In this document: positions 16,735 to 23,376 of the stretch, in pieces | How positions within the stretch are numbered: the first letter of the stretch is position 1 | Layout of the letters: the number at the start of each line of letters is the position of its first letter | From: Eubacterium sp. UBA3782 | GTDB lineage: Bacteria; Bacillota; Clostridia; Lachnospirales; Lachnospiraceae | Direction of reading: 5' to 3' | Length of the DNA stretch: 55,775 nt | Assembly: GCA_002368795.1 (NCBI GenBank) | Contig: DFFG01000099.1 | Span: 1-55,775, forward strand | Notes under the pieces: generated by a model | The model's input: only the letters and a program-made list of their open reading frames with translations | What the model was told of the DNA's origin: nothing | Database searches by the model: none | Position numbers and translations under genes: made by a program

Positions 16735-16778
16735 AGGGCAGGTACAGTTTTTTTCTGTATCTGCCCTTTCTGTTTTTT
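16735..16778 (+). terminator. intrinsic terminator
   Basis: A 13-bp stem AGGGCAGGTACAG/CTGTATCTGCCCT (one G-T) with a T7 loop, followed by TTCTGTTTTTT. Confidence 0.92.
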
Positions 16779-17031
16779 CCAGTGTTTTTCATCTGCGAGG
16801 CTAGGGAAATGTTATCATACGATATCGGTATAGCTGGCGGAAATAATCTGTATACATATCAAAAAAATACTGGACTTTTCCTGTAACCCTCTGTTACATT
16901 GAAACCCTCGGCAGGAATCTAAGCCGGCAGATGGCCGGCAGGATGCGGACAAAGATCCCTGCACGAGAGGTATCCTGAGCAGACTCGCCGGGATGAGCAA
17001 CAAGAAACAGCATTACAGCAAGGAGGAAAAA

Positions 17032-18456
17032 ATGGGAGGCTTTTTTGGCGTCGCGTCGCACGATGACTGTGTTTTTGACTTGTTTTATGGAACCGACTAT
17101 CATTCCCATCTCGGTACGCGCCGGGCAGGTATGGTGGTTTACGATACCGAAAAAGGCTTTGACCGGGCGATCCACAATATCGAAAGCACCAATTTCCGCC
17201 CGAAGTTTGAGAAGGATATTCTGAAGATGAAGGGCCATATGGGCATCGGCTGCATTTCGGATTTTGAGCCGCAGCCGCTGATCATCCGGTCCCATCATGG
17301 TACCTTTGCCATCACCACCGTCTGCAAGATCACCAATTCTGACGAGCTGGTGGATGTTCTGTACAATCATGGATTTTCTCAGTTCATGGAAATGAGCGGC
17401 GGAGAGATCAACCCGACCGAGCTGGTGGCGGCATTGATCAGCCAGAAGCCCACCATTGTCGAGGGCATCCGCTATGCCCAGGAGATCATCAAGGGTTCCC
17501 TGACCCTGCTGCTCCTTACCAAGGAGGGCATCTACGCTGCCCGGGACAAGATGGGCCGCACGCCGGTGCAGGTCGGCCACAAGGACGATGGCTACTGCGT
17601 CTGCTTTGAGAGCTTTTCCTATCTGAATCTCGGCTACCATTACGAAAAGGAACTGGGACCCGGAGAGATCGATTTTATCACACCTGACGGCATCGAGGTC
17701 CTGGCAGAGCCCCACAAAGAGATGCGGATCTGCACCTTCCTGTGGATCTACTATGGTTTCCCGGCATCCTCTTACGAGGGACTGAATGTCGAGGATGTCC
17801 GCTACGGCTGCGGCTTTAAGCTGGCCGAGAGGGACATGCGCCGCGGCAATATACATCCGGATATGGTTGCCGGCATACCGGATTCCGGTATCGCTCATGC
17901 CATCGGTTATTCCAATAAGTCCGGCGTTTTCTATGCCAGACCATTTGTCAAGTATACACCGACCTGGCCCAGATCCTTCATGCCGCCGTTCCAGAGCAAG
18001 AGAAATCTGATCGCCAAGATGAAGCTGATCCCCATCACAAAGCTGATCGAGGGAAGAAGCCTGCTGCTGATCGACGATTCCATCGTGCGCGGCACGCAGC
18101 TTCGGGAGACGACAGAGTACCTGTACGACAGCGGAGCAAAAGAGGTGCACATCCGTCCCGCATGCCCGCCGCTGGTCTTTGGCTGCAAATACCTGAATTT
18201 CTCCCGGTCCAACTCAGAATCCGAGCTGATCACCAGAAGAAAGATCGGAGAGCTGGAGGGTACCACAAATCCCGACCAGGCGATCCTGGACGAGTATGTG
18301 GATCCCGATTCCGACCGCTACCATGCTATGCTTGAAAAGATCCGCAGCGAGCTGAATTTCACGTCGCTGCATTATCACCGTCTGGACGACATGATCGACG
18401 CCCTGGACATCGATCCGTCCAAGCTGTGCACCTACTGCTGGAACGGCAGAGAGTAA
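17032..18456 (+). CDS. amidophosphoribosyltransferase-like protein (PurF family) lacking the nucleophilic Cys
   Basis: The 474-residue protein aligns with PurF, which makes phosphoribosylamine from PRPP and glutamine. It has an N-terminal Ntn-type domain ('HSHLGTRRAGM') and a phosphoribosyltransferase domain with PRPP loop 'LLLIDDSIVRGTQ'. Conserved Cys positions (one in 'MRICTFLW', one in 'LVFGCKY', and the C-terminal CTYC) fit the Fe-S cluster site of Bacillus-type PurF. The start is fixed by AGGAGG six bases upstream of 17032 and gives MGGFFGV, so the residue after Met is Gly where the family needs Cys. Glutamine hydrolysis should be lost; ammonia use or another role is inferred. Confidence 0.85.
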   Translation: MGGFFGVASHDDCVFDLFYGTDYHSHLGTRRAGMVVYDTEKGFDRAIHNIESTNFRPKFEKDILKMKGHMGIGCISDFEPQPLIIRSHHGTFAITTVCKITNSDELVDVLYNHGFSQFMEMSGGEINPTELVAALISQKPTIVEGIRYAQEIIKGSLTLLLLTKEGIYAARDKMGRTPVQVGHKDDGYCVCFESFSYLNLGYHYEKELGPGEIDFITPDGIEVLAEPHKEMRICTFLWIYYGFPASSYEGLNVEDVRYGCGFKLAERDMRRGNIHPDMVAGIPDSGIAHAIGYSNKSGVFYARPFVKYTPTWPRSFMPPFQSKRNLIAKMKLIPITKLIEGRSLLLIDDSIVRGTQLRETTEYLYDSGAKEVHIRPACPPLVFGCKYLNFSRSNSESELITRRKIGELEGTTNPDQAILDEYVDPDSDRYHAMLEKIRSELNFTSLHYHRLDDMIDALDIDPSKLCTYCWNGRE

Positions 18457-18460
18457 TAAT

Positions 18461-18510
18461 AAGGCCCGGGTGTTCCTGCTGCTTATGGCGGTGGGAACAC
18501 CCGGGCTTTG
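18461..18510 (+). terminator. intrinsic terminator after the PurF-like gene
   Basis: A stem of about 15 bp (AAGGCCCGGGTGTTCC with GGGAACACCCGGGCTTT) with a 16-base loop. Confidence 0.9.
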
Positions 18511-18660
18511 CTTAGCGGGGAGACTTATGAAAAAAGATCCTGTTCGATGTAACGGCAGAAACAAAATCAATGTAACGGAAGAAACGGAAGAGGTTGCGGA
18601 CAGTCATGCCTCTGTTGCCAGATACGGTTGCAGCAGAAGGGCTTCATGGATCAATACCAA

Positions 18661-19299
18661 TTACACAACCTGGCAGAGGCGGTCGGTGATGCAGCCCATG
18701 ACATACCACACGGTCTCATAATGCAGATGCTCCGGTGTGGTGCTGTCCCAGAGAAAACGCAGGCTTGCCGGAAATTCATCATCGGCATCCCAGAACTGAA
18801 GCCATACATGCAATTCTTTAAACACGGGGAGAAGGTAGCTCACTTCGCCTCCTTTTTTTGGCACTCCGCCAAGGGCTTCACATGCTTTGGCAAGAAGCTC
18901 TGGATGGCCGGTGAACTTCTCCATCGCCCCTCGCATCATGCCGGAGGGATCGGTTGGGCCGCTTCCGATCCGGTTTGCCAGCTGGGCAAGGGTGACCCAC
19001 TCTCCGGAGGGGTGAATCGGGGTTTTTGACCGGCACAGAATGTCAAAAACAGACAGGGTCGGACCGAAATCCCCGGAAACGCCGGTGTCCAGACAGGTCA
19101 TGACACCGCTCCTGCGGTCAATGGAAAACTGCTGATCGATAAACTTCAGCCGGATCGTCTCGTCATCATGCTCCAGGGAAAACATGCGGATGATGCTCTC
19201 CTGATCATAGCCAAGAAACAGGCGGCTGGCCTCAGCCGCACTTTTGTCATAATTCGTGGGTGCAGAGTTTTCTTTCTGCTTTCTGGTGGATTCCAACAT
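18661..19299 (-). CDS. DUF3786 domain-containing protein
   Basis: The 212-residue protein shows the DUF3786 pattern seen in anaerobes: 'NYDKSAAEASRLFLGYD', 'IDRRSGVMTCLDTG' followed by a short helix, 'LSVFDILCRSKTPIHPSGEWVTL', and the C-terminal 'YVMGCITDRL'. Function is unknown; the family often occurs beside corrinoid or metal-related genes. Here cbiL lies divergently 520 bp away, which agrees with that tendency but proves nothing. The ATG at 19299 has AAGGAG eight bases upstream. Confidence 0.8.
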   Translation of the reverse strand: MLESTRKQKENSAPTNYDKSAAEASRLFLGYDQESIIRMFSLEHDDETIRLKFIDQQFSIDRRSGVMTCLDTGVSGDFGPTLSVFDILCRSKTPIHPSGEWVTLAQLANRIGSGPTDPSGMMRGAMEKFTGHPELLAKACEALGGVPKKGGEVSYLLPVFKELHVWLQFWDADDEFPASLRFLWDSTTPEHLHYETVWYVMGCITDRLCQVV

Positions 19300-19330
19300 G
19301 GACAGTCTCCTTTATGTACTCTATTCAGGC

Positions 19331-19470
19331 AGGATCGCAGCCTGGTGTCTCTGGAATGTCTGAATTGTCCTCTCATCTGGCATGCAGGATCGCAGCCTGG
19401 TGCCCCTGGAATGTCTGAATTGTCCTCTTATCTGGCATGCAGGATCGCAGCCTGCTGCCTATGGAGTGGC
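19331..19470. repeat. 55-bp tandem direct repeat
   Basis: Units begin at 19331, 19386 and 19441 (AGGATCGCAGCCTG..), a strict 55-bp period. Units one and two differ at only a few positions; the third is truncated and diverged after about 25 bases. The array lies 30 bp upstream of the DUF3786 start, between it and cbiL. The rest of this 523-base gap holds the cbiL leader. Confidence 0.88.
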
Positions 19471-19641
19471 TGAAAACGTCCGCAGGCGACATGCATGCCC
19501 CTGGAGAGTGCGCAGACTTTTCAGTCTCTGCCTCGGCAGACGGGTTTTCTGTTATGAGTATAGCGCATGGAAAGGCCAAAGAAAATACCCATGATCCATG
19601 GAGCCAAATGCTTTGTTTTACAGCAGTTTACAAAAGGTGAG

Positions 19642-19709
19642 CGGTCTGTTAAAATTGGGTTTTGGACAGTAAAGACCGGAAGTCGCCTTTCCCGCCGAAA
19701 GGACCGGTC
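19642..19709 (+). promoter_or_regulatory. structured leader of cbiL with competing stems
   Basis: CGGTCT (19642-19647) can pair with AGACCG (19673-19678). The overlapping GACCGG (19674-19679) can instead pair with CCGGTC (19704-19709), enclosing a CCTTTC/GAAAGG hairpin. The two pairings exclude each other. No cobalamin riboswitch consensus is present. Confidence 0.4.
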
Positions 19710-19822
19710 ACAGGCAGAAAAAGGTATCAGTGCGCGGGAGCAGGTGCTGCGTTCTGAAGACATATTATAGAAAGGGGACGTCCCAGGTCTGGCGGAGACA
19801 GATGTCCACAGGAGAGAAAACA

Positions 19823-20524
19823 ATGGCCAAGGGAAAACTTTATGGTGTCAGCACAGGCCCTGGAGATCCGGAGCTGATGACGGTAAAAGCAATGAACACG
19901 ATCCGTAAGGTGCAGGTGATCGCCGCACCGCGGACAAAGGGTGAGAACTGCATGGCTCTTGATATCGTCAAGGGCATTATGGATGTCAGCGATAAGGAGA
20001 TTGAGTATCTTGATTTCGCCATGAAGCGGGACAGCGGTGTGCTGAATTCCACGCACAGACAGCAGGCGGACCAGCTGATCGCTGTTCTGGAGACCGGAAA
20101 AGATGTGGCGATGCTCAATATCGGCGACGCATCCCTGTTTGGCACCTGGTGCTATATCCGTGATCTGGTGGCAGAGGCAGGCTTTGAGGTGGAGACCATT
20201 CCCGGTGTAACCAGCTTTTCCGCGATCGCGGCCGTGCTGGAGCAGAGCCTGACCACGATGAACGAGCCGCTGATGGTCATCCCCGGATCCTACAGCGATA
20301 TGAAGACGGTGTTCGCCGTGCCCGGAAGCAAGGTTCTGATGAAGTCCTTCCGTCAGCTTGGCGCCGTGAAGGAAGCAATCGAGGAGGCTGGCCTTACCGA
20401 CAGAGCATCACTCGTCGCAAACTGCGGTCTGCCGACCCAGAGAGTATACAAGGATATCCGGGAGACCGAAGACAATGAGGGCTATTTTGCCACGATCCTG
20501 GTACGCGGAGACGAAGAGATCTGA
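19823..20524 (+). CDS. cbiL: precorrin-2/cobalt-factor II C20-methyltransferase
   Basis: The 233-residue SAM-dependent enzyme methylates C-20 of (cobalt-)factor II in cobalamin synthesis. Seen are the tetrapyrrole methylase motif 'GVSTGPGDPELMTVKA', 'LNIGDASLFGTWCYI' and 'TIPGVTSFSAIAA'. With cbiK at 39.6-40.4 kb, this supports the anaerobic, early-cobalt pathway. The start is set at 19823, where AGGAGA precedes MAKGKLYG; an in-frame ATG at 19802 is less well placed. Map follows 37 bp later and may be cotranscribed. Confidence 0.94.
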   Translation: MAKGKLYGVSTGPGDPELMTVKAMNTIRKVQVIAAPRTKGENCMALDIVKGIMDVSDKEIEYLDFAMKRDSGVLNSTHRQQADQLIAVLETGKDVAMLNIGDASLFGTWCYIRDLVAEAGFEVETIPGVTSFSAIAAVLEQSLTTMNEPLMVIPGSYSDMKTVFAVPGSKVLMKSFRQLGAVKEAIEEAGLTDRASLVANCGLPTQRVYKDIRETEDNEGYFATILVRGDEEI

Positions 20525-20561
20525 ACCCAGGAAAAACAGTTGACAGATAAAGGATGGACAG

Positions 20562-21446
20562 ATGAAGTTCACAAACGAAAAGCTGGAGAGAAACGCGCCC
20601 TGCTGGTGCGGGAGCGGCAGAAAATACAAGCAGTGCCACATGAATTTTGACGAGCGGATCAGCCGGTTTGAGCTGCAGGGATTCCGCGTGCCGAAGCGGA
20701 GCCTGATCAAGACAAAAGCACAGATCGAAGGCATCCGTGAGAGCGCAAAGGTCAATATCGCCGTGCTGGATGCCGTGGCAGACAAGATCTGCATCGGCAT
20801 GAGCACAGAGGATATCGACCGCATCGTATATGAGGTGACCACCGGTTACGGGGCAATTCCTGCTCCGCTGAACTACGAGGGCTTCCCAAAGAGCGTGTGC
20901 ACCTCCGTCAACCACGAGGTTTGCCACGGGATCCCGTCAGAAAAGGTCATCCTGAAGGACGGCGACATCATCAACGTAGACTGCTCGACCATTCTCAACG
21001 GCTACTTCTCTGACTCTTCGCGCATGTTCTGCATGGGCAATGTCAGCCCGGAAAAGAAACGGCTTGTGGATGTGACCAAGGAATGTGTGGAGATCGGCAT
21101 CCAGAACGTCATCCCCTGGCATCCGCTGGGCGATATGGGCAGCAAGGTCCATGAGCATGCAGTCAAAAACGGTTATACCGTAGTACGCGAGATCGGCGGA
21201 CATGGCTGCGGCGTGGAGTTCCACGAAGATCCCTTCGTCAGCCACGTCAGCCAGCCGGGAACTGAAATGCTGATGGTCCCGGGCATGTGCTTCACCATCG
21301 AGCCCATGGTCAACATGGGAACCGATGAGATCTATCAGGACAGCGAAAACGGATGGACCATCTACACAGAGGATGGAAAACCCTCCGCGCAGTGGGAGGT
21401 CCAGGTGCTGGTCACCGAGACCGGATGCGAGGTCATCACCTGGTAG
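20562..21446 (+). CDS. map: type I methionine aminopeptidase with N-terminal SEC-C motif
   Basis: The 294-residue enzyme removes the initiator Met from new proteins. The first 30 residues form a SEC-C zinc finger (CWCGSGRKYKQCH), which in SecA and in this MetAP subtype may help ribosome or partner binding. The pita-bread domain follows with metal ligands in 'INVDCSTILNGYFSDSSRMF' (two Asp), 'GGHGCGVEFHEDP' (His), 'CFTIEPM' (Glu) and 'SAQWEVQVLV' (Glu). The ATG at 20562 has AAAGGATGG upstream. The gene ends in a long region of degenerate repeats and a terminator. Confidence 0.95.
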   Translation: MKFTNEKLERNAPCWCGSGRKYKQCHMNFDERISRFELQGFRVPKRSLIKTKAQIEGIRESAKVNIAVLDAVADKICIGMSTEDIDRIVYEVTTGYGAIPAPLNYEGFPKSVCTSVNHEVCHGIPSEKVILKDGDIINVDCSTILNGYFSDSSRMFCMGNVSPEKKRLVDVTKECVEIGIQNVIPWHPLGDMGSKVHEHAVKNGYTVVREIGGHGCGVEFHEDPFVSHVSQPGTEMLMVPGMCFTIEPMVNMGTDEIYQDSENGWTIYTEDGKPSAQWEVQVLVTETGCEVITW

Positions 21447-21469
21447 GAAGGATAGCAGCATCTGCAAAA

Positions 21470-21605
21470 GAAAACAGCAGATACGAACAAATATCAGCAG
21501 GTAGAGCTGATGCAGACAAGATATCAGCAGATACTGGCAGATCGCGCAGATACGGTCAGATAAAAACAAGTACCAACAAATATAAACAGATACCAACAGA
21601 TATCA
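21470..21605 (+). repeat. degenerate short repeat rich in CAGATA/ACAGATAC
   Basis: The stretch carries many near-copies of CAGATAC, CAGATAT and ACAAATA at irregular spacing. It shows no reading frame I would support. Confidence 0.55.
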
Positions 21606-21607
21606 AT

Positions 21608-21680
21608 CAGGGCTGCCGCACTGTTCTGCAGGAGCGTAAAGGCGTTTCTGCAGCGGAAAACAGGCGCGGCAGCCCTGTTT
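21608..21680 (+). terminator. long intrinsic terminator after map
   Basis: The outer stem CAGGGCTGCCGC/GCGGCAGCCCTG encloses a CTGCAG..CG/CG..CTGCAG hairpin, then GTTTG. It belongs to the group of long terminators with a GCTGCCGC base. Confidence 0.8.
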
Positions 21681-21927
21681 GAATATGGAGCGTCAGACAA
21701 AAGTGCAGGAAACAGAAACAAAAACAGTAATACAGCAGTCCGCGCCTGGGCAGGAACCGGTGGACATGCAGAAAAATGCAGGCTTGCAGGAGGCGATGGA
21801 CGGACAGCAGAGTGCAGACCGGCAGAAAACCGCGGACGGACAGCAGAGCGTGCCTTTGCAGAGCCCCGTGGATGGGCAGAAAGACACAGGCAGGCAGACT
21901 CCCTCAGAAAAGCAGAAGGCGGCAGGA

Positions 21928-22647
21928 ATGCCCTCCGGGCGATGGTTTTTGAAGGGGCTTGCTGACGGCATACCGATCTGTCTCGGCTATTTTGCCGTTT
22001 CCTTTGCTCTGGGCATAACGGCAAGAAACGCCGGTATGGATGCCCTGCAATCTTTTCTCATGTCATTGACTATGGTGGCCTCGGCAGGCGAATTTGCAGC
22101 CGTGACGCTCATCAGCCAGGGTGCAGGCGTGATCGAGATGATCACCACCTCGCTGATCGTAAATCTGCGGTATTTCCTGATGAGCTGCTCCCTCACACAG
22201 AAGCTGAATCCAAAGGGAAATCCGATCCACCGGGCTCTGGTGGCCTACTGTGTGACCGATGAGATCTTTGGCCTGTCCGCCACGGTGGACGGCTGGCTGG
22301 ATCCCTTTTATACCTACGGAATCACGCTGATCTCTGTGGCCGGATGGTGTGCAGGAACCGTTCTTGGCGTGGTGATGGGCAACATCCTGCCGCTGTGGGC
22401 ATCCAATGCTCTGGGCGTCGCCATGTACGGCATGTTCCTGGCCATCATCATTCCGCCGGCAAAGAAAGACCGCTTCATCGGCTGGATCGTATTCCTGTCC
22501 ATGGCAGCCAGCTGGCTGTTTTCCGTTCTCCCGGTGCTTCGGGAGATATCCACCGGATTCAGAGTCATCATTCTGACGATCCTGATCGCCGGCATTGCGG
22601 CTGCTGTGCGGCCTATAGAAGAAGAGGGAAGGGAGGAAATGGCATGA
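21928..22647 (+). CDS. azlC: AzlC family branched-chain amino acid exporter subunit
   Basis: The 239-residue membrane protein forms the large subunit of AzlCD, which exports branched-chain amino acids or analogues such as azaleucine. The family core is visible: 'GLADGIPICLGYFAVSFALGI', 'MVASAGEFAAV', 'NLRYFLMSCSL', 'CVTDEIFGL', and about six membrane spans. I set the start at 21928 because AGAAGG lies eight bases upstream and the length matches the family. The frame stays open back to 21679 through a Gln-rich, repeat-like 83-residue stretch that abuts a terminator and has no ribosome site; that extension is probably not translated. Confidence 0.88.
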   Translation: MPSGRWFLKGLADGIPICLGYFAVSFALGITARNAGMDALQSFLMSLTMVASAGEFAAVTLISQGAGVIEMITTSLIVNLRYFLMSCSLTQKLNPKGNPIHRALVAYCVTDEIFGLSATVDGWLDPFYTYGITLISVAGWCAGTVLGVVMGNILPLWASNALGVAMYGMFLAIIIPPAKKDRFIGWIVFLSMAASWLFSVLPVLREISTGFRVIILTILIAGIAAAVRPIEEEGREEMA

Positions 22648-22943
22648 ATATCTATCGTTCACTCCTTGTCATTGCACTGACGATCTACGCGATCCGCGTG
22701 ATGCCCTTCCTGTTTATCCGCAAACCTATCAAGAACCGCTGGTTCCGGTCCTTCCTGCACTACGTGCCCTTCGTCACGCTCGCGGTCATGACATTCCCCG
22801 CGATCCTGACAGCCACAGACAGTGTGGTGGCAGGCGCGGCAGCCCTGGTGGCAGGACTTGTCATGGCATGGATCTCCGGCGACCTGTTCGCTGTCTCCAT
22901 CACTTGCTGCGCAGCGGTGCTCATTGTAGGGTTTATCGTCTAA
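22644..22943 (+). CDS. azlD: AzlD family branched-chain amino acid exporter subunit
   Basis: The 99-residue, almost wholly hydrophobic protein (three membrane spans) is the small AzlCD subunit; 'IYAIRVMPFLFIRKPI' and 'YVPFVTLAVMTFPAIL' are characteristic. Its ATG overlaps the azlC stop (ATGA), with GGGAGG upstream, so the two are translationally coupled. It was not a separate long frame in the usual start position because of the overlap. Confidence 0.92.
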   Translation: MNIYRSLLVIALTIYAIRVMPFLFIRKPIKNRWFRSFLHYVPFVTLAVMTFPAILTATDSVVAGAAALVAGLVMAWISGDLFAVSITCCAAVLIVGFIV

Positions 22944-23353
22944 AAGACCACATATGTGCTATTTTATTTACTCAGTTCTAATCAACACATTTTGTCTATA
23001 TCTCGAAAACGATATCTATATAAAAAATGAGAAATCAAAAAATGGGGAATCCTCCGCCAGAGCCGGCAGAGAATTCCCCATTTTTCATCTCAAAATCCCT
23101 CAGACATACGCATCTGAGCATAGGGAGTGATGCGTATGTTATTTTTTTATAAAGATGGCCATAGAAGCTCTCAGAAATCAGCCTTTCGCTTTTGATGTGA
23201 TTGTTTTGTTTGGCTTTTCGTCAATCTTATTCAGAGCAGATTTGCGCTGAATGTTCAGATCAGGCTTGCGCTGACTGCTCAGTTCAGATTTGAGCTGTTG
23301 GTTCAGATCAGATTTACACTAATAATCGTTCAGATCAGATTTACACTAATCGT
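22944..23353. other. intergenic region between azlD and the Mrp operon
   Basis: The 410-base gap between convergent units holds a bidirectional terminator (23037-23087) and tandem copies of the 3' end of the last Mrp-operon gene (23230-23376). Nothing else is evident. Confidence 0.6.
23037..23087. terminator. bidirectional intrinsic terminator
   Basis: AAAAATGGGGAAT pairs with ATTCCCCATTTTT over 13 bases. A-runs and T-runs on both sides allow termination of azlCD and of the Mrp operon. Confidence 0.92.
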
Positions 23354-23376
23354 TCAGATCAGATTTGCGCTGATCA
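23230..23376. repeat. degenerate tandem copies of the 3' end of the adjacent gene
   Basis: On the minus strand, the last codons and stop of the gene (ATCAGCGCAAATCTGATCTGA) recur five times downstream with 24-30-bp spacing. Two middle copies are nearly identical (GATTAGTGTAAATCTGATCTG). The first, in-gene copy covers 23354-23376. Confidence 0.8.

Larger units (their letters stand above)
16237..17031. other. 795-bp region with two small terminator-bounded units
   Basis: After the HerA-like gene a CCGCAG/CTGCGG hairpin appears near 16279-16297. A good promoter then leads to a structured, apparently non-coding stretch with terminator (16308-16494). Next comes a second unit with a possible 59-residue frame and terminator (16552-16778). 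The remaining 250 bases before the PurF-like gene show no clear feature beyond its Shine-Dalgarno. Confidence 0.6.

Noticed and set aside
18526..18721. Small frame after the PurF-like gene (MKKDPVRCNG..)
   Set aside because: It overlaps the 3' end of the DUF3786 gene on the other strand and has no support from homology.
19331..19470. Possible CRISPR-like array
   Set aside because: The 55-bp units are contiguous with no spacers and decay after two copies; no cas genes are near.
19300..19822. Cobalamin riboswitch upstream of cbiL
   Set aside because: The conserved B12-box and core sequences are absent on the plus strand; the same holds upstream of cbiK.
21679..21927. N-terminal extension of azlC
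   Set aside because: No ribosome site, abuts a terminator, repeat-like composition; the start at 21928 fits family length. Kept only as a finding.
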